Source of the DNA: Betaproteobacteria bacterium RIFCSPLOWO2_02_FULL_65_20
GTDB lineage: Bacteria; Pseudomonadota; Gammaproteobacteria; Burkholderiales; SG8-39
NCBI GenBank assembly: GCA_001770425.1
Contig: MEQZ01000014.1
Span: forward strand, 5,300-38,426
Direction: 5' to 3'
Length of the DNA stretch: 33,127 nt
Positions 8,924 to 18,028 of this stretch are shown here, piece after piece. Every line of letters begins with the position of its first letter. The stretch's first letter is position 1. The translations under genes and the position numbers were made by a program. Below the pieces are notes generated by a model. It searched no databases, was not told the DNA's origin, and was given only the letters and a program-made list of their open reading frames with translations.

Positions 8924-10639
8924 ATGACACAGAACAACACGGGCATCGGCAACGCGGGCGAGGTGTTTCTGCGCCTGCTGGCCAGCCGCGGCGTGGATTA
9001 TTTCTTCGCCAATCCCGGCACCGACTTCGCGTCGATCTGCGAGGCGCTCGCGCGCGCCCGGCAGGAAGGCTTCGCGGTGCCCAGAGCGGTGCTGGTGCCG
9101 CACGAGAACATCGGTGTGGGCATGGCCTACGGCGTGACCATGGTGACCGGCCGCGCGCAGGCGGTGATGGTGCACGTGAACGTGGGCACCGCCAACGCGA
9201 TCTGCGGCCTGATCAATGCCTCGCGCGAGAACATCCCCATGCTGATGGCCGCCGGGCGCACGCCGTTGTACGAATCCGGCAGGCACGGAGCCCGTTCGCA
9301 GAACATCCACTGGGCCCAGGAGATGTTCGACCAGTCGGCGATGCTGCGCGAGGTGGTGAAGTGGGACTACGAGCTTCGCGCCGGCGAGCAGATGGAAAGC
9401 GTGGTGGATCGCGCGCTGGCCATCGCCCGCAGCGAACCCAAGGGGCCGGTGTATCTGTCGCTGCCGCGCGAGGTGCTCGCCGAAGCGGGGGTCGCGCCCG
9501 GTTCGGCGGCAGCGTTGCAGAACCCGCCCGCCCCGCCCTCGCCGGACCCGGAGTCGATCGAGCGCGCCGCGTCCATCCTGGCCCGCGCGAAGAATCCGCT
9601 GGTGATCACCGCGCGCGCAGGGTCCGAGCCCGAGGCCGTGCCGCTGCTCGAGGCGCTCGCGGAGCGCTACGCGCTGCCGGTGGTCGAGTACCGGCCGCGC
9701 TACCTGTCGATCTCCAGCGCGCATCCGATGCACGCGGGCTACGAGCCGGGGCCATGGCTCGATGCCGCAGACGCGATCCTGGTGCTCGATTGCGACGTGC
9801 CCTGGATACCGGAGGCGAAATCGCCCGCGGCGGGCGTGCCGGTGATCCAGGTCGGCACCGACCCGCTGTTCGCGCGCTATCCGGCGCGGGGATTCCGCGG
9901 CGAGCTGAGCATAGCGAGCACCTCGCGCCGCGCGCTGGCCGCGCTCGGGGCAGCGCTGGAGCGCGCCGGCGTCGATCCCTCGCTGGTCGCGCAACGGCGC
10001 TCGCGCATCGAGGCCGCGGGCGCCGCGCGCCGCGCCGGCCTGGAGAAACTAATCGGCTCGGCGCGCAGCGCATCGCCCATGGGCATGGCGTGGGTGAGCC
10101 GCGCCCTTGCGGAAGCCATCGCGCGCGCTGGAGTCGGCGACGCGATCATCGTTAACGAATATTCGCTGCTCGCGCCCGCGGCGAACCTGACCCTGCCGGG
10201 CAGCTATTTCGGATCCAGCCCGGTCGGCGGACTGGGCTGGGGCCTGCCCGCGGCGCTCGGGGCGAAGCTGGCCGCGCCCGAGCGGCTGGTGATCGCGACG
10301 CTCGGCGACGGCAGCTACAGCTTCGCCAATCCGCTGGCCTGCTATCACGCCGCGGCGATGCACGACACGCCGGTGCTCACGCTGGTGTTGAACAACGGCG
10401 GCTACGGCGCCGTCGAGCGCGCCACGCGCGCGATGTATCCGAAGGGGATCGCGGCCAGCCAGGGCATACCGTTGGTGTCGCTCGATCCGCTGCCGCGCTA
10501 CGACGCGGCCATCGCCGCCTGCGGCGGACACGGCGAGCGCGTCGTCGAGGCCGAGGCGCTGCCCGCGGCGCTCGACCGGGCGATCCGCGCGGTGCGCGAG
10601 GACCGCCGCCAGGCGCTGCTGGACGTCGCCTGCGTCTGA
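8924..10639 (+). CDS. Thiamine pyrophosphate-requiring enzyme (acetolactate synthase/benzoylformate decarboxylase-like)
   Basis: MTQNNTGIGNAGEVFLRLLASRGVDYFFANPGTDF...; conserved activating Glu in 'VPHENIGVGMAYG'; ThDP motif 'LGDGSYSFANPLACYHAAAMHDTPVLTLVLNNGGYG'. Confidence 0.92.
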   Translation: MTQNNTGIGNAGEVFLRLLASRGVDYFFANPGTDFASICEALARARQEGFAVPRAVLVPHENIGVGMAYGVTMVTGRAQAVMVHVNVGTANAICGLINASRENIPMLMAAGRTPLYESGRHGARSQNIHWAQEMFDQSAMLREVVKWDYELRAGEQMESVVDRALAIARSEPKGPVYLSLPREVLAEAGVAPGSAAALQNPPAPPSPDPESIERAASILARAKNPLVITARAGSEPEAVPLLEALAERYALPVVEYRPRYLSISSAHPMHAGYEPGPWLDAADAILVLDCDVPWIPEAKSPAAGVPVIQVGTDPLFARYPARGFRGELSIASTSRRALAALGAALERAGVDPSLVAQRRSRIEAAGAARRAGLEKLIGSARSASPMGMAWVSRALAEAIARAGVGDAIIVNEYSLLAPAANLTLPGSYFGSSPVGGLGWGLPAALGAKLAAPERLVIATLGDGSYSFANPLACYHAAAMHDTPVLTLVLNNGGYGAVERATRAMYPKGIAASQGIPLVSLDPLPRYDAAIAACGGHGERVVEAEALPAALDRAIRAVREDRRQALLDVACV

Positions 10640-10688
10640 TCGCACCGCGGCCCGCATCGAGACGACCCGCTCATCGGAGGCGCGCGCC

Positions 10689-12395
10689 ATGTCCCGCGAT
10701 CCCGGACCATCCGATCCCAGCCTGCGCTACGGCGAGTTCCTGAGCGCGGTGCGCGTCAGGCAGCGGCTGGTGAGCTACAACCGCGTGCACGAAGAAGGGC
10801 GCAGCCAGGCCAGGGCGCCGCAGCTGCGCCTCGTCGATCTGCACCGCCTGCTCACCCCTTACGTGAGCGTGCGTTTCCTGGAACAGGCGCGCGCCGTAGT
10901 GCCGCTGGCGCTGTTTCTTGCGCTGTTCCAGACCGCCGCGCTGCGCGTTGCCGTGCGGGAGGGCGACGAAATCATCCTCGGCATGCTCGCGGTGATGCTC
11001 GGGCTGACGCTGTTCATGGACGGAGTCAAGTATGGGCTGATGCCGTTCGCCGAAAACATCGGCTTCAAGCTGCCCGGCCGCTCGCCCACGGCGGTCGTGC
11101 TCGCATTCGCATTCCTGCTCGGCGGGATCGCCACGTTCGCCGAACCGGCGATCGGCGCGCTGCGCGCCGCGGGCGCGGGACTGGATCCGGCGCGCACGCC
11201 CTGGCTGCACCTGCTGCTCACGCGCTATCCGGACCGGCTGGTATTCGCCGTCGGCGCCGGCGTCGGCGCCGCTGTGGTATTGGGCATGCTGCGCTTCATC
11301 TACGCGTGGCGCATGAAGACGCTGGTCATCGCCGTGCTCCTGCCCTGCCTCGCCGCTTCGGTCTACGCCGGACTCGATCCGCGTCTGGCGCCCATCCTCG
11401 GCCTGGCCTGGGACTGCGGCGCGGTCACCACCGGGCCGGTGACGGTGCCGCTGGTGCTGGCGCTGGGAATCGGCGTCGGGGCCGCTGCCGGCGACCGGGA
11501 CAACCCTCTCTCGGGCTTCGGTATCGTCACCCTTGCCTCGCTGTTTCCGGCCATGGCGGTGATCCTGGTCGCCGTGGGCCTGGTGGCCGAAGTGCCCGAC
11601 CCCGGCGCGCTGCCGGCGCTTGCCGAGGTTGGAACCGCGGCGGCGTGGTGGGACCAGACGCCGGTGGCCGAGATGATCGGCGCCCTGCGCGCCATCGCGC
11701 CGCTTGTCCTGCTCCTGTGGCTGGCGCAACGCTTCCTGCTCGGCGAGACGCTGGCGCAGCGCCAACTCATCGCCTACGGCGTGGTGACCGCCGTGCTCGG
11801 CATGAGCCTGTTCAACGTCGGCCTGAGCATAGGCCTGATCCCGCTGGGCGACCAGGCCGGCAACGTCGTTCCCTCCGCCTTTCACGCCGCGCAGGGCGGC
11901 ACGCCGCTCTACCCCTATGCTTTCGGCGTCGGCCTGACGCTGCTGTTTGCCGCCACCATAGGCTATGGCGCCACGGTGGCCGAACCGGCGCTCAATGCGA
12001 TGGGCGTCACGGTGGAGAATCTCACCGACGGCGCCTTTCCGCGCAAGCTGCTGATCCGGGCCGTGGCCACGGGCGTGGCCATGGGCACGGCGCTGGGGGT
12101 CGCGAAAATCATTTTCCAGTGGCCCATGCTGCCGCTGCTGCTGGGCGCCTACGCCGTGGCGCTGGTGTGCACGGTGCTGTCGATCGACGAGTATGTAAGC
12201 CTGGCATGGGACAGCGCCGGGGTCACCACGGGCCCGGTGACGGTGCCGCTCGTACTGGCGCTCGGCCTGGGTCTGGGCAAGGCGGTGGGCGCCGCGGAAG
12301 GTTTCGGCATCCTGGCCATGGCATCGGCCGGGCCGATCATCAGCGTGCTGGCGGTGGGGCTGTGGATCCGCCGCCGCAGCGCCGCCGAGCATTGA
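10689..12395 (+). CDS. DUF1538 domain membrane protein (two-repeat, putative transporter)
   Basis: 568 aa, strongly hydrophobic; duplicated signature 'AWDCGAVTTGPVTVPLVLALGIGVG' / 'AWDSAGVTTGPVTVPLVLALGLGLG' and 'GGIATFAEPAIGAL' / 'YGATVAEPALNAM'; GGAGG upstream of ATG. Confidence 0.85.
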   Translation: MSRDPGPSDPSLRYGEFLSAVRVRQRLVSYNRVHEEGRSQARAPQLRLVDLHRLLTPYVSVRFLEQARAVVPLALFLALFQTAALRVAVREGDEIILGMLAVMLGLTLFMDGVKYGLMPFAENIGFKLPGRSPTAVVLAFAFLLGGIATFAEPAIGALRAAGAGLDPARTPWLHLLLTRYPDRLVFAVGAGVGAAVVLGMLRFIYAWRMKTLVIAVLLPCLAASVYAGLDPRLAPILGLAWDCGAVTTGPVTVPLVLALGIGVGAAAGDRDNPLSGFGIVTLASLFPAMAVILVAVGLVAEVPDPGALPALAEVGTAAAWWDQTPVAEMIGALRAIAPLVLLLWLAQRFLLGETLAQRQLIAYGVVTAVLGMSLFNVGLSIGLIPLGDQAGNVVPSAFHAAQGGTPLYPYAFGVGLTLLFAATIGYGATVAEPALNAMGVTVENLTDGAFPRKLLIRAVATGVAMGTALGVAKIIFQWPMLPLLLGAYAVALVCTVLSIDEYVSLAWDSAGVTTGPVTVPLVLALGLGLGKAVGAAEGFGILAMASAGPIISVLAVGLWIRRRSAAEH

Positions 12396-12420
12396 AAGCG
12401 AAGCAACGGAGGGAGCCCGA

Positions 12421-12804
12421 ATGAAAAAACGCGACGAGATCGTGGTGCTGACCGATGCGGTGCTGATCACCTGCATCGTCCAGCGCGGTTCGGCCGACGC
12501 GGTGGTCGATGCCGCGACGGAAGCCGGGGCGCAGGGCGCCACTATTTTCTACGCGCGCGGCACCGGCGTGCGCCAGAAGCACCTTGGCGTGCTCGGCATC
12601 ACGGTCAATGCCGAGAAGGAAGTGCTCTATATCGTCGCCCCCAGCGACCATGCGGACCACATTTTCGAGCGCATCTACGTCGCCGCCCACCTCGACACAC
12701 CGGGAATGGGCATGCTCTACATGATGCCGCTGGAGAAGATGGCGACCTACGTTCCCCCCGAGGTCGCGACGCGTTTCGGTCACCATGCCGGCCGCCGTGG
12801 ATAA
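12421..12804 (+). CDS. P-II family (GlnB/GlnK-like) regulatory protein, divergent
   Basis: MKKRDEIVVLTDAVLITCIVQRGSADAVVDAATEAGAQGATIFYARGTGVRQKHLGVLGITVNAEKEVLYIVAPSDHADHIFERIYVAAHLDTPGMGMLYMMPLEKMATYVP; ferredoxin-like P-II pattern. Confidence 0.78.
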   Translation: MKKRDEIVVLTDAVLITCIVQRGSADAVVDAATEAGAQGATIFYARGTGVRQKHLGVLGITVNAEKEVLYIVAPSDHADHIFERIYVAAHLDTPGMGMLYMMPLEKMATYVPPEVATRFGHHAGRRG

Positions 12805-13165
12805 GCCGGACAAGGCTGCCGCGGCGCCGCCCGCAGGCGTCCGGTATCGCGTGATCATCTGCATCATGCCCGCCGGCCGCGGCGCGGAGATGCTGCAAGC
12901 CCTGCGCAGCGAGACCGGCGTCATCAGCGCCTACACCCACCATGCGCGCGGCATCGGCACGCACAGCCTGCGCCACCGCATCTATTCCGACGAAAAGCAG
13001 ATCTTCACCGTGCTGGTGGAGGACGAGCGCGCCGACGAGGTGTTCCACTTTCTCTATTACCGCGCCGGCCTGGACACGCCGCACGCAGGAATGATCATGA
13101 TGGGCCGCGCGGCACGCGGAGCCGGCGTCGTTCCGCTGCCCGAGGCCGCAAGCGGCGGCGCGTAG
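12785..13165 (+). CDS. Second P-II-like protein, divergent, overlapping the preceding gene
   Basis: GVRYRVIICIMPAGRGAEMLQALRSETGVISAYTHHARGIGTHSLRHRIYSDEKQIFTVLVEDERADEVFHFLYYRAGLDTPHAGMIMMGRA; shares 'LDTPxxGMxxM' and overall fold pattern with the preceding protein. Confidence 0.7.
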   Translation: MPAAVDKPDKAAAAPPAGVRYRVIICIMPAGRGAEMLQALRSETGVISAYTHHARGIGTHSLRHRIYSDEKQIFTVLVEDERADEVFHFLYYRAGLDTPHAGMIMMGRAARGAGVVPLPEAASGGA

Positions 13166-13194
13166 GCGCCCGTCTGCGGCACCCCGGGGCGCCG

Positions 13195-14427
13195 CTAGGA
13201 GATTTTCGGCGTCAGCACCAGACGCCGTATCGCGGCGCTCCTGGCCAGCGACAGCCACACGTAGCCCAGCACGATGGCCGCTCCGCCCGCGAGCGCCGCG
13301 CGGGGCCCGGTCAGCGAGCCGACGAAGTTCAGCAGGAAGCCGCTCAGGAACATCAGGCTCCACACCAGCGTGAACACGCCCATCACCCTGCCGCGGTACT
13401 GGTCATCCACGAGCGTCTGCAGGATCACCTGGCAGCTGGTCACAAAAACCGCGTGGTTGAGCCCGACCACGAGCAGCAACACGAACGAAACCCAGAACCA
13501 GCTGCTCAGCGCAACGCCGATAAGCGCGAAGCAATACGCGCTCAGCGAATACACCATCGCGTTCCTGGGCGTCGTGCGCGCGTGCAGCCACGAATAGAAA
13601 AGCAGCCCGCACAGCGCTCCGATCCCGGGCGCCGACGCGAGTATGCCGAGCCCGCGCGAATCGACCCCGAGCACGTCCTTGGCGAACACGGGCAGCGTGT
13701 AGATGTAGCCCATGGCGAGGGCCGCGTTCAACAGCGAGGCGACAATGACCTTGGAGAAGACTTCGTTCTTACGGATGTAGCGCACGCTGTCGGCGAGGTT
13801 GTCGATCAGGCTGCCATACGAGGGCGCGCCGCGGGTGCTGGACCGCACCAGGAACAGGATCGCGATCATCGAGCTGATCCCGATCGCCGAGAGCAGGAAG
13901 GTGACGGACGCGCCGGCCGCCGCGATCAGAAAACCGGCGAGCGAAGGCGCGACGATGCGCGAGCCGCCGAAGGCCATGGAGATGAGCGGGACACCCGAGC
14001 CCAGGTGCGACTTGGGGAGCAGCCGCGGAAAGAACGCCGTGCGGCTCGGCTCGTCGATGGCGTTGGACAAGCCGAGCAGAAGCGACCCGAGGGCGAGGTG
14101 CCAGAGCTCCGCCCGGCCCAGGAACGTCATGATCCCCACCCAGATGACCCCGACCGCCGCGAACGACTGGGCGGCCTGGATGAGCTTGCGCGGGTCGATG
14201 CGGTCGGCGAGCGCCCCGCCTATCATCGTCAACGCGAACTGCGGCACGAACGCGCACAAGTGGATCAGACCGAGCTGCGCCTGCGAGCCGGTGATCTCGA
14301 ACGCCAGCCACCCGAGCGTGAACTGGAACATGTGCTGGCCACTGATCTGCGCGATCAGGCCGCTCCAGTACAGCCTGAAGTCCCGCACCCGCAGAGCGAT
14401 CAGCGCGCCGCCTTTGAATTCGGTCAT
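13195..14427 (-). CDS. MFS transporter
   Basis: 410 aa; 'FRLYWSGLIAQISGQHMFQFTLGWLAFEITGS', 'GGALADRIDPRKLIQ', multiple TM segments. Confidence 0.9.
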   Translation of the reverse strand: MTEFKGGALIALRVRDFRLYWSGLIAQISGQHMFQFTLGWLAFEITGSQAQLGLIHLCAFVPQFALTMIGGALADRIDPRKLIQAAQSFAAVGVIWVGIMTFLGRAELWHLALGSLLLGLSNAIDEPSRTAFFPRLLPKSHLGSGVPLISMAFGGSRIVAPSLAGFLIAAAGASVTFLLSAIGISSMIAILFLVRSSTRGAPSYGSLIDNLADSVRYIRKNEVFSKVIVASLLNAALAMGYIYTLPVFAKDVLGVDSRGLGILASAPGIGALCGLLFYSWLHARTTPRNAMVYSLSAYCFALIGVALSSWFWVSFVLLLVVGLNHAVFVTSCQVILQTLVDDQYRGRVMGVFTLVWSLMFLSGFLLNFVGSLTGPRAALAGGAAIVLGYVWLSLARSAAIRRLVLTPKIS

Positions 14428-14517
14428 GCCCGCAGCTTACCCCGGGCGGGAGAACGGGGCAGAAGCGCCGGCGGCTCCACGGGCCGGCCCGGCGCGGGTC
14501 ATGGCACGCAGCGCGGC

Positions 14518-16845
14518 TTACCCCTTTGCCTCCCGGATCGCTCGCCACAGCTTTTGCGGCGTCGCAGGCATGTCGATGTGGGTGATCCCCAGCGGCGAGA
14601 GCGCGTCCACCACGGCGTTCATGATCGCCGCGAGCGCCCCGACGTTGCCCGCTTCGCCCGCGCCTTTGGCGCCCAGCGGATTGGTCTTGGTCGGCACCGG
14701 GTGGTTCTCCATGGTGAACGCGCACATGTCGTCCGCGCGCGGCATGCCGTAGTCCATGAACGAGCCGGTGAGCAACTGCCCCGAGTCCGGGTCGTAGACG
14801 ACGTGCTCGCTGAACGCCTGGCCCACGCCCTGGCCGATGCCGCCGTGGATCTGGCCTTCCAGCGTGAGCGCGTTGATCACCGTGCCGACGTCGTCGACCA
14901 CGGTGTAGTTCAGCACTTCGGACTTGCCGGTCTCAGGATCGATCTCCACCTCGCAGATATGGCAGCCGGTCGGGAAATTGGGAATCTCGGGCGAGTAGGC
15001 CGCCGATTCCGCCAGTCCGGTCTCCATGTCCGCGGGAATCTTCGAGCGCTGGAAGGCGGCCTGCACGACCTCGAGCAGCTTCACCTTGCGGTCGGTGCCG
15101 GCCACGCGAAACGCCGCTTCCTTGAACTCGACGTCGGCCGCGGCAACCTCGAGTATGTGCGCCGCGATGCGCCTGCCCTTGTCGATGATCTTGTCCATGG
15201 CGAGCGTCACCGCGCTGCCCCCCAGCACCGCGGTGCGCGAGGCGAACGTGCCCCCGCCGTCGGCGGCGACATCGGTGTCGTTGCGCGCCACCCGGATCGA
15301 ATCGGCGTCGATCCCCAGGCGGGCACTCACCAGGATCTTGTACATGGTCTCGTGGCCCTGGCCGTGCGAGATCGATCCGGGCACCACCGTCACCCCGCCC
15401 GCCGGATCGAAGCGCACCTGCACCGTCTCGCCGAAGCTCTGCGAGGTCTGTTCGATCACGTTGCCGATGCCGATTCCGCGCAGCCTGCCGCGGCGCGCGG
15501 ACTCGGCGCGGCGCGCCTCGAACGTTGCGTAGCCCGAGAGTTCGAGCCCGCGCTCCAGGTTGGCGGCAAAATCGCCGCAGTCGTAGGTGAACACGAGCCC
15601 GGTCCGAAACGGCATCGCGCTCGCCGGGATGGTGTTCCTGCGGCGCAGCTCCGCGCGGTCGATCTTCATCTCGCGCGCGGCATTGTCGATCACGCGCTCG
15701 AGGATGTACGCGGCCTCCGGCCGCCCCGAGCCGCGGTAGGGCCCGTTGCAGGAGGTGTTGGAGAACACGCCCGCGACTTCGACGTAGATCGCGGGCGTGG
15801 TGTAGGTGCCGGCCAGCCCGCCCAGATGAGCGGTGGGCGAGATCAGGCCGCCGGGCATCATGTAGGCGCCGATGTTGGACACGTTGGAGACGCGCAGCGC
15901 GAGAAACCTGCCCTCGCGGTCAAGTGCCAGCGCCGCCTCGCTGATGTGGTCGCGGTCGTGGTCGTCGCTCGCCATCGCATCGCCGCGCTCGCAGATCCAC
16001 TTGACCGCCCGCCCGACCTTCTTCGAGGCCCAGAGCGCGAGCGCGTACTCCGGATAGTGCCCGCCCTTCATGCCGAAACTGCCGCCGACTTCGCCCGCCA
16101 CGACGCGCAGCTGCGTCTCGGGAATCCTCAGCACGGCGTGGCCCACGTCGTGGCGCGTGCGGTGCGGGCGCTGGGTGCCGGTCCACAGCGTGTAGCGCTC
16201 GTCGCGCTCGTCGTATTCGCCGATGCAGCCGCGCGGCTCCATGGTCGCCGCGGTGACGCGGTTGATCACGATGCGCAGCCGGGTCACGTGGTGCGCGCGC
16301 GCGAACGCGGCCTCCACCGCGCCTCGATTGCCCTGCGTGAAGAAGAAGGTCTCGTTGTCGGGGCAGCCTTCCCACAGCGCGGGCGCGCCGGGTGCGCCGA
16401 TGCGCTCGGTCGCGGTCAGCGCCGGCAGCGGCTCGTACTCGACCTCGATGCGCTCGGCCGCGTCCCTCGCCAGCGAGACGGTTTCGGCGACCACGAACGC
16501 CACCGGATCGCCCACCAGCATGACGCGCCCGTGCGCCAGCGCGGGGCGCGGCGGCACGAATATCGGCTTGCCGTCACGCCGGCGGCGCGGAATGCTCGGC
16601 TCGATGTGGCCGAAGCCTTCCGCCGCCCAGTCCTCGCCGGTCAGCACCGCCAGCACGCCGGGCATCGCGCGCGCGGCGCGCGCCTCCACCGACACGATGC
16701 GCGCATGCGCGTGGGGCGAGCGCAGCACGCAGGCGTGGCACTGGCCGGGGACGAAGAAGTCGTCGACGAATTTTCCCCGGCCGGTCAGCAGGCGCGGATC
16801 TTCGGTGCGCGGCACCGACTGGCCAATTGCGAACTCTCCCATCAT
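14518..16845 (-). CDS. Xanthine dehydrogenase family protein, molybdopterin-binding (large) subunit
   Basis: 775 aa; 'AIGQSVPRTEDPRLLTGRGKFVDDF', 'GGSFGMKGGHYPEYALALWAS', 'NGPYRGSGRPEAAYILERVID', catalytic Glu region 'GAKGAGEAGNVGALAAI'. Confidence 0.92.
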   Translation of the reverse strand: MMGEFAIGQSVPRTEDPRLLTGRGKFVDDFFVPGQCHACVLRSPHAHARIVSVEARAARAMPGVLAVLTGEDWAAEGFGHIEPSIPRRRRDGKPIFVPPRPALAHGRVMLVGDPVAFVVAETVSLARDAAERIEVEYEPLPALTATERIGAPGAPALWEGCPDNETFFFTQGNRGAVEAAFARAHHVTRLRIVINRVTAATMEPRGCIGEYDERDERYTLWTGTQRPHRTRHDVGHAVLRIPETQLRVVAGEVGGSFGMKGGHYPEYALALWASKKVGRAVKWICERGDAMASDDHDRDHISEAALALDREGRFLALRVSNVSNIGAYMMPGGLISPTAHLGGLAGTYTTPAIYVEVAGVFSNTSCNGPYRGSGRPEAAYILERVIDNAAREMKIDRAELRRRNTIPASAMPFRTGLVFTYDCGDFAANLERGLELSGYATFEARRAESARRGRLRGIGIGNVIEQTSQSFGETVQVRFDPAGGVTVVPGSISHGQGHETMYKILVSARLGIDADSIRVARNDTDVAADGGGTFASRTAVLGGSAVTLAMDKIIDKGRRIAAHILEVAAADVEFKEAAFRVAGTDRKVKLLEVVQAAFQRSKIPADMETGLAESAAYSPEIPNFPTGCHICEVEIDPETGKSEVLNYTVVDDVGTVINALTLEGQIHGGIGQGVGQAFSEHVVYDPDSGQLLTGSFMDYGMPRADDMCAFTMENHPVPTKTNPLGAKGAGEAGNVGALAAIMNAVVDALSPLGITHIDMPATPQKLWRAIREAKG

Positions 16846-16920
16846 CTTCTCCCGTTGCTGCGCGCCGGAACATCCATTATGCGAGGCCTGCCGGCCGCGG
16901 GTTTCGCAGGCGAAACCGGG

Positions 16921-17919
16921 TCAGACGCCGAAGCTGAAGCGGCTGGCGACGTTGGAATAGACCAGCTTGCCGGGCATGCGCTCGCGCATCATCTCGATGA
17001 ACGGCGCGCCGGTGCAGTGCATCGGGATGATCACGTCCGGATCGAGCGCTTCGAGTTCGCGCAGGCTGTGCTGCAGGTACTCCGGCTTCGCCATGCCCAG
17101 GTGGAAGCCGCCGATCACCGCGTGCACCTTGTCCACGTTGGCCGCGGCCATCGCGCTCTTCACGCTGTTGATGATGCCCGCGTGGCCGCAGGAGGAGATC
17201 ACCACCAGCCCGCGTCCCTTCACGATGTAGCAGGTCGCGTGCTCGTCGGGGTGCAGGTCGCGCACCAGGTCGCCTCGACGCTCGGCTTCGCTGTAGTGGC
17301 CGCCGTCGTCCTCCACCATCGTGCCGCCGGTGACCTCCTCGAACGACTTGCGCTCGATGTAGCCCGAGGTGAAGGCGCCATCCAGCGCACGCGGCGCCGG
17401 GCAGCAAACGGTGGCGACGTTCTGCGCCCGCAGCGAGGCCCGGTTGGCCGCGCCCCAGGGCAGCGGCTCGCTGTCCTTTTCATTGAGCCACTTCTCGCGG
17501 AATACGGTCTCGCCGCCGACATAGAGCGCCAGGTCGTCGCGCATCTTGCTGCGGTGCTGCATGACGAAGCCGTCCATGCCGCCGAAGTGATCGCGGTGGC
17601 CGTGGCTGAGGATCAGCCCGTTGATCGCCACCGGATCGATGTCGAGCAGGTCGAAGTTGCGGTTGAGGATCTCCGGCGTGTAGCCGAAGTCGAGCAGGTA
17701 CTGCGTTGTTGCGCCCGCCTGTACCGAGGAAAGGTGCAGCGACAGCCCCCACTCGGCGGCGATGGTCGTCATCTGGCGCCCCGGCACCCGCCCCACGTGC
17801 TCGATAGCCACGTGCGGATGCGTGGCCTTGGGCAGGAAGCGCTCGTAGTGCGAATCGACCACCACGCGCACCGACAGCGAGTCGACCACCGGGGCCTTGA
17901 AGGGAGTGACGGCTTGCAT
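16921..17919 (-). CDS. MBL-fold metallo-hydrolase (dihydropterin synthase-like/AP superfamily type)
   Basis: MQAVTPFKAPVVDSLSVRVVVDSHYERFLP...'LILSHGHRDHFGGMDGFV' = HxHxDH motif; AGGAGG upstream of ATG at 17919. Confidence 0.88.
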   Translation of the reverse strand: MQAVTPFKAPVVDSLSVRVVVDSHYERFLPKATHPHVAIEHVGRVPGRQMTTIAAEWGLSLHLSSVQAGATTQYLLDFGYTPEILNRNFDLLDIDPVAINGLILSHGHRDHFGGMDGFVMQHRSKMRDDLALYVGGETVFREKWLNEKDSEPLPWGAANRASLRAQNVATVCCPAPRALDGAFTSGYIERKSFEEVTGGTMVEDDGGHYSEAERRGDLVRDLHPDEHATCYIVKGRGLVVISSCGHAGIINSVKSAMAAANVDKVHAVIGGFHLGMAKPEYLQHSLRELEALDPDVIIPMHCTGAPFIEMMRERMPGKLVYSNVASRFSFGV

Positions 17920-18028
17920 GACAAAACCTCCTGCATTGAATGCTGTTGCGGACCGGATAAGGATGAAGGATGCTGCAGCCAGTGGCAAGCGCCCTGGGGC
18001 GAATACGCGAACGAGGTCGCGCAGCGCG

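Noticed and set aside
10671-12542. 623-aa minus-strand ORF
   Set aside because: Antisense to the DUF1538 gene; Gln/His/Arg-rich artefact.
13176-13195. GC-rich inverted repeat GCGGCACCCCGGGGCGCCGC between convergent P-II-like and MFS genes as terminator
   Set aside because: Contains a mismatch, overlaps the MFS stop and lacks a T-run on either strand; too weak to call.
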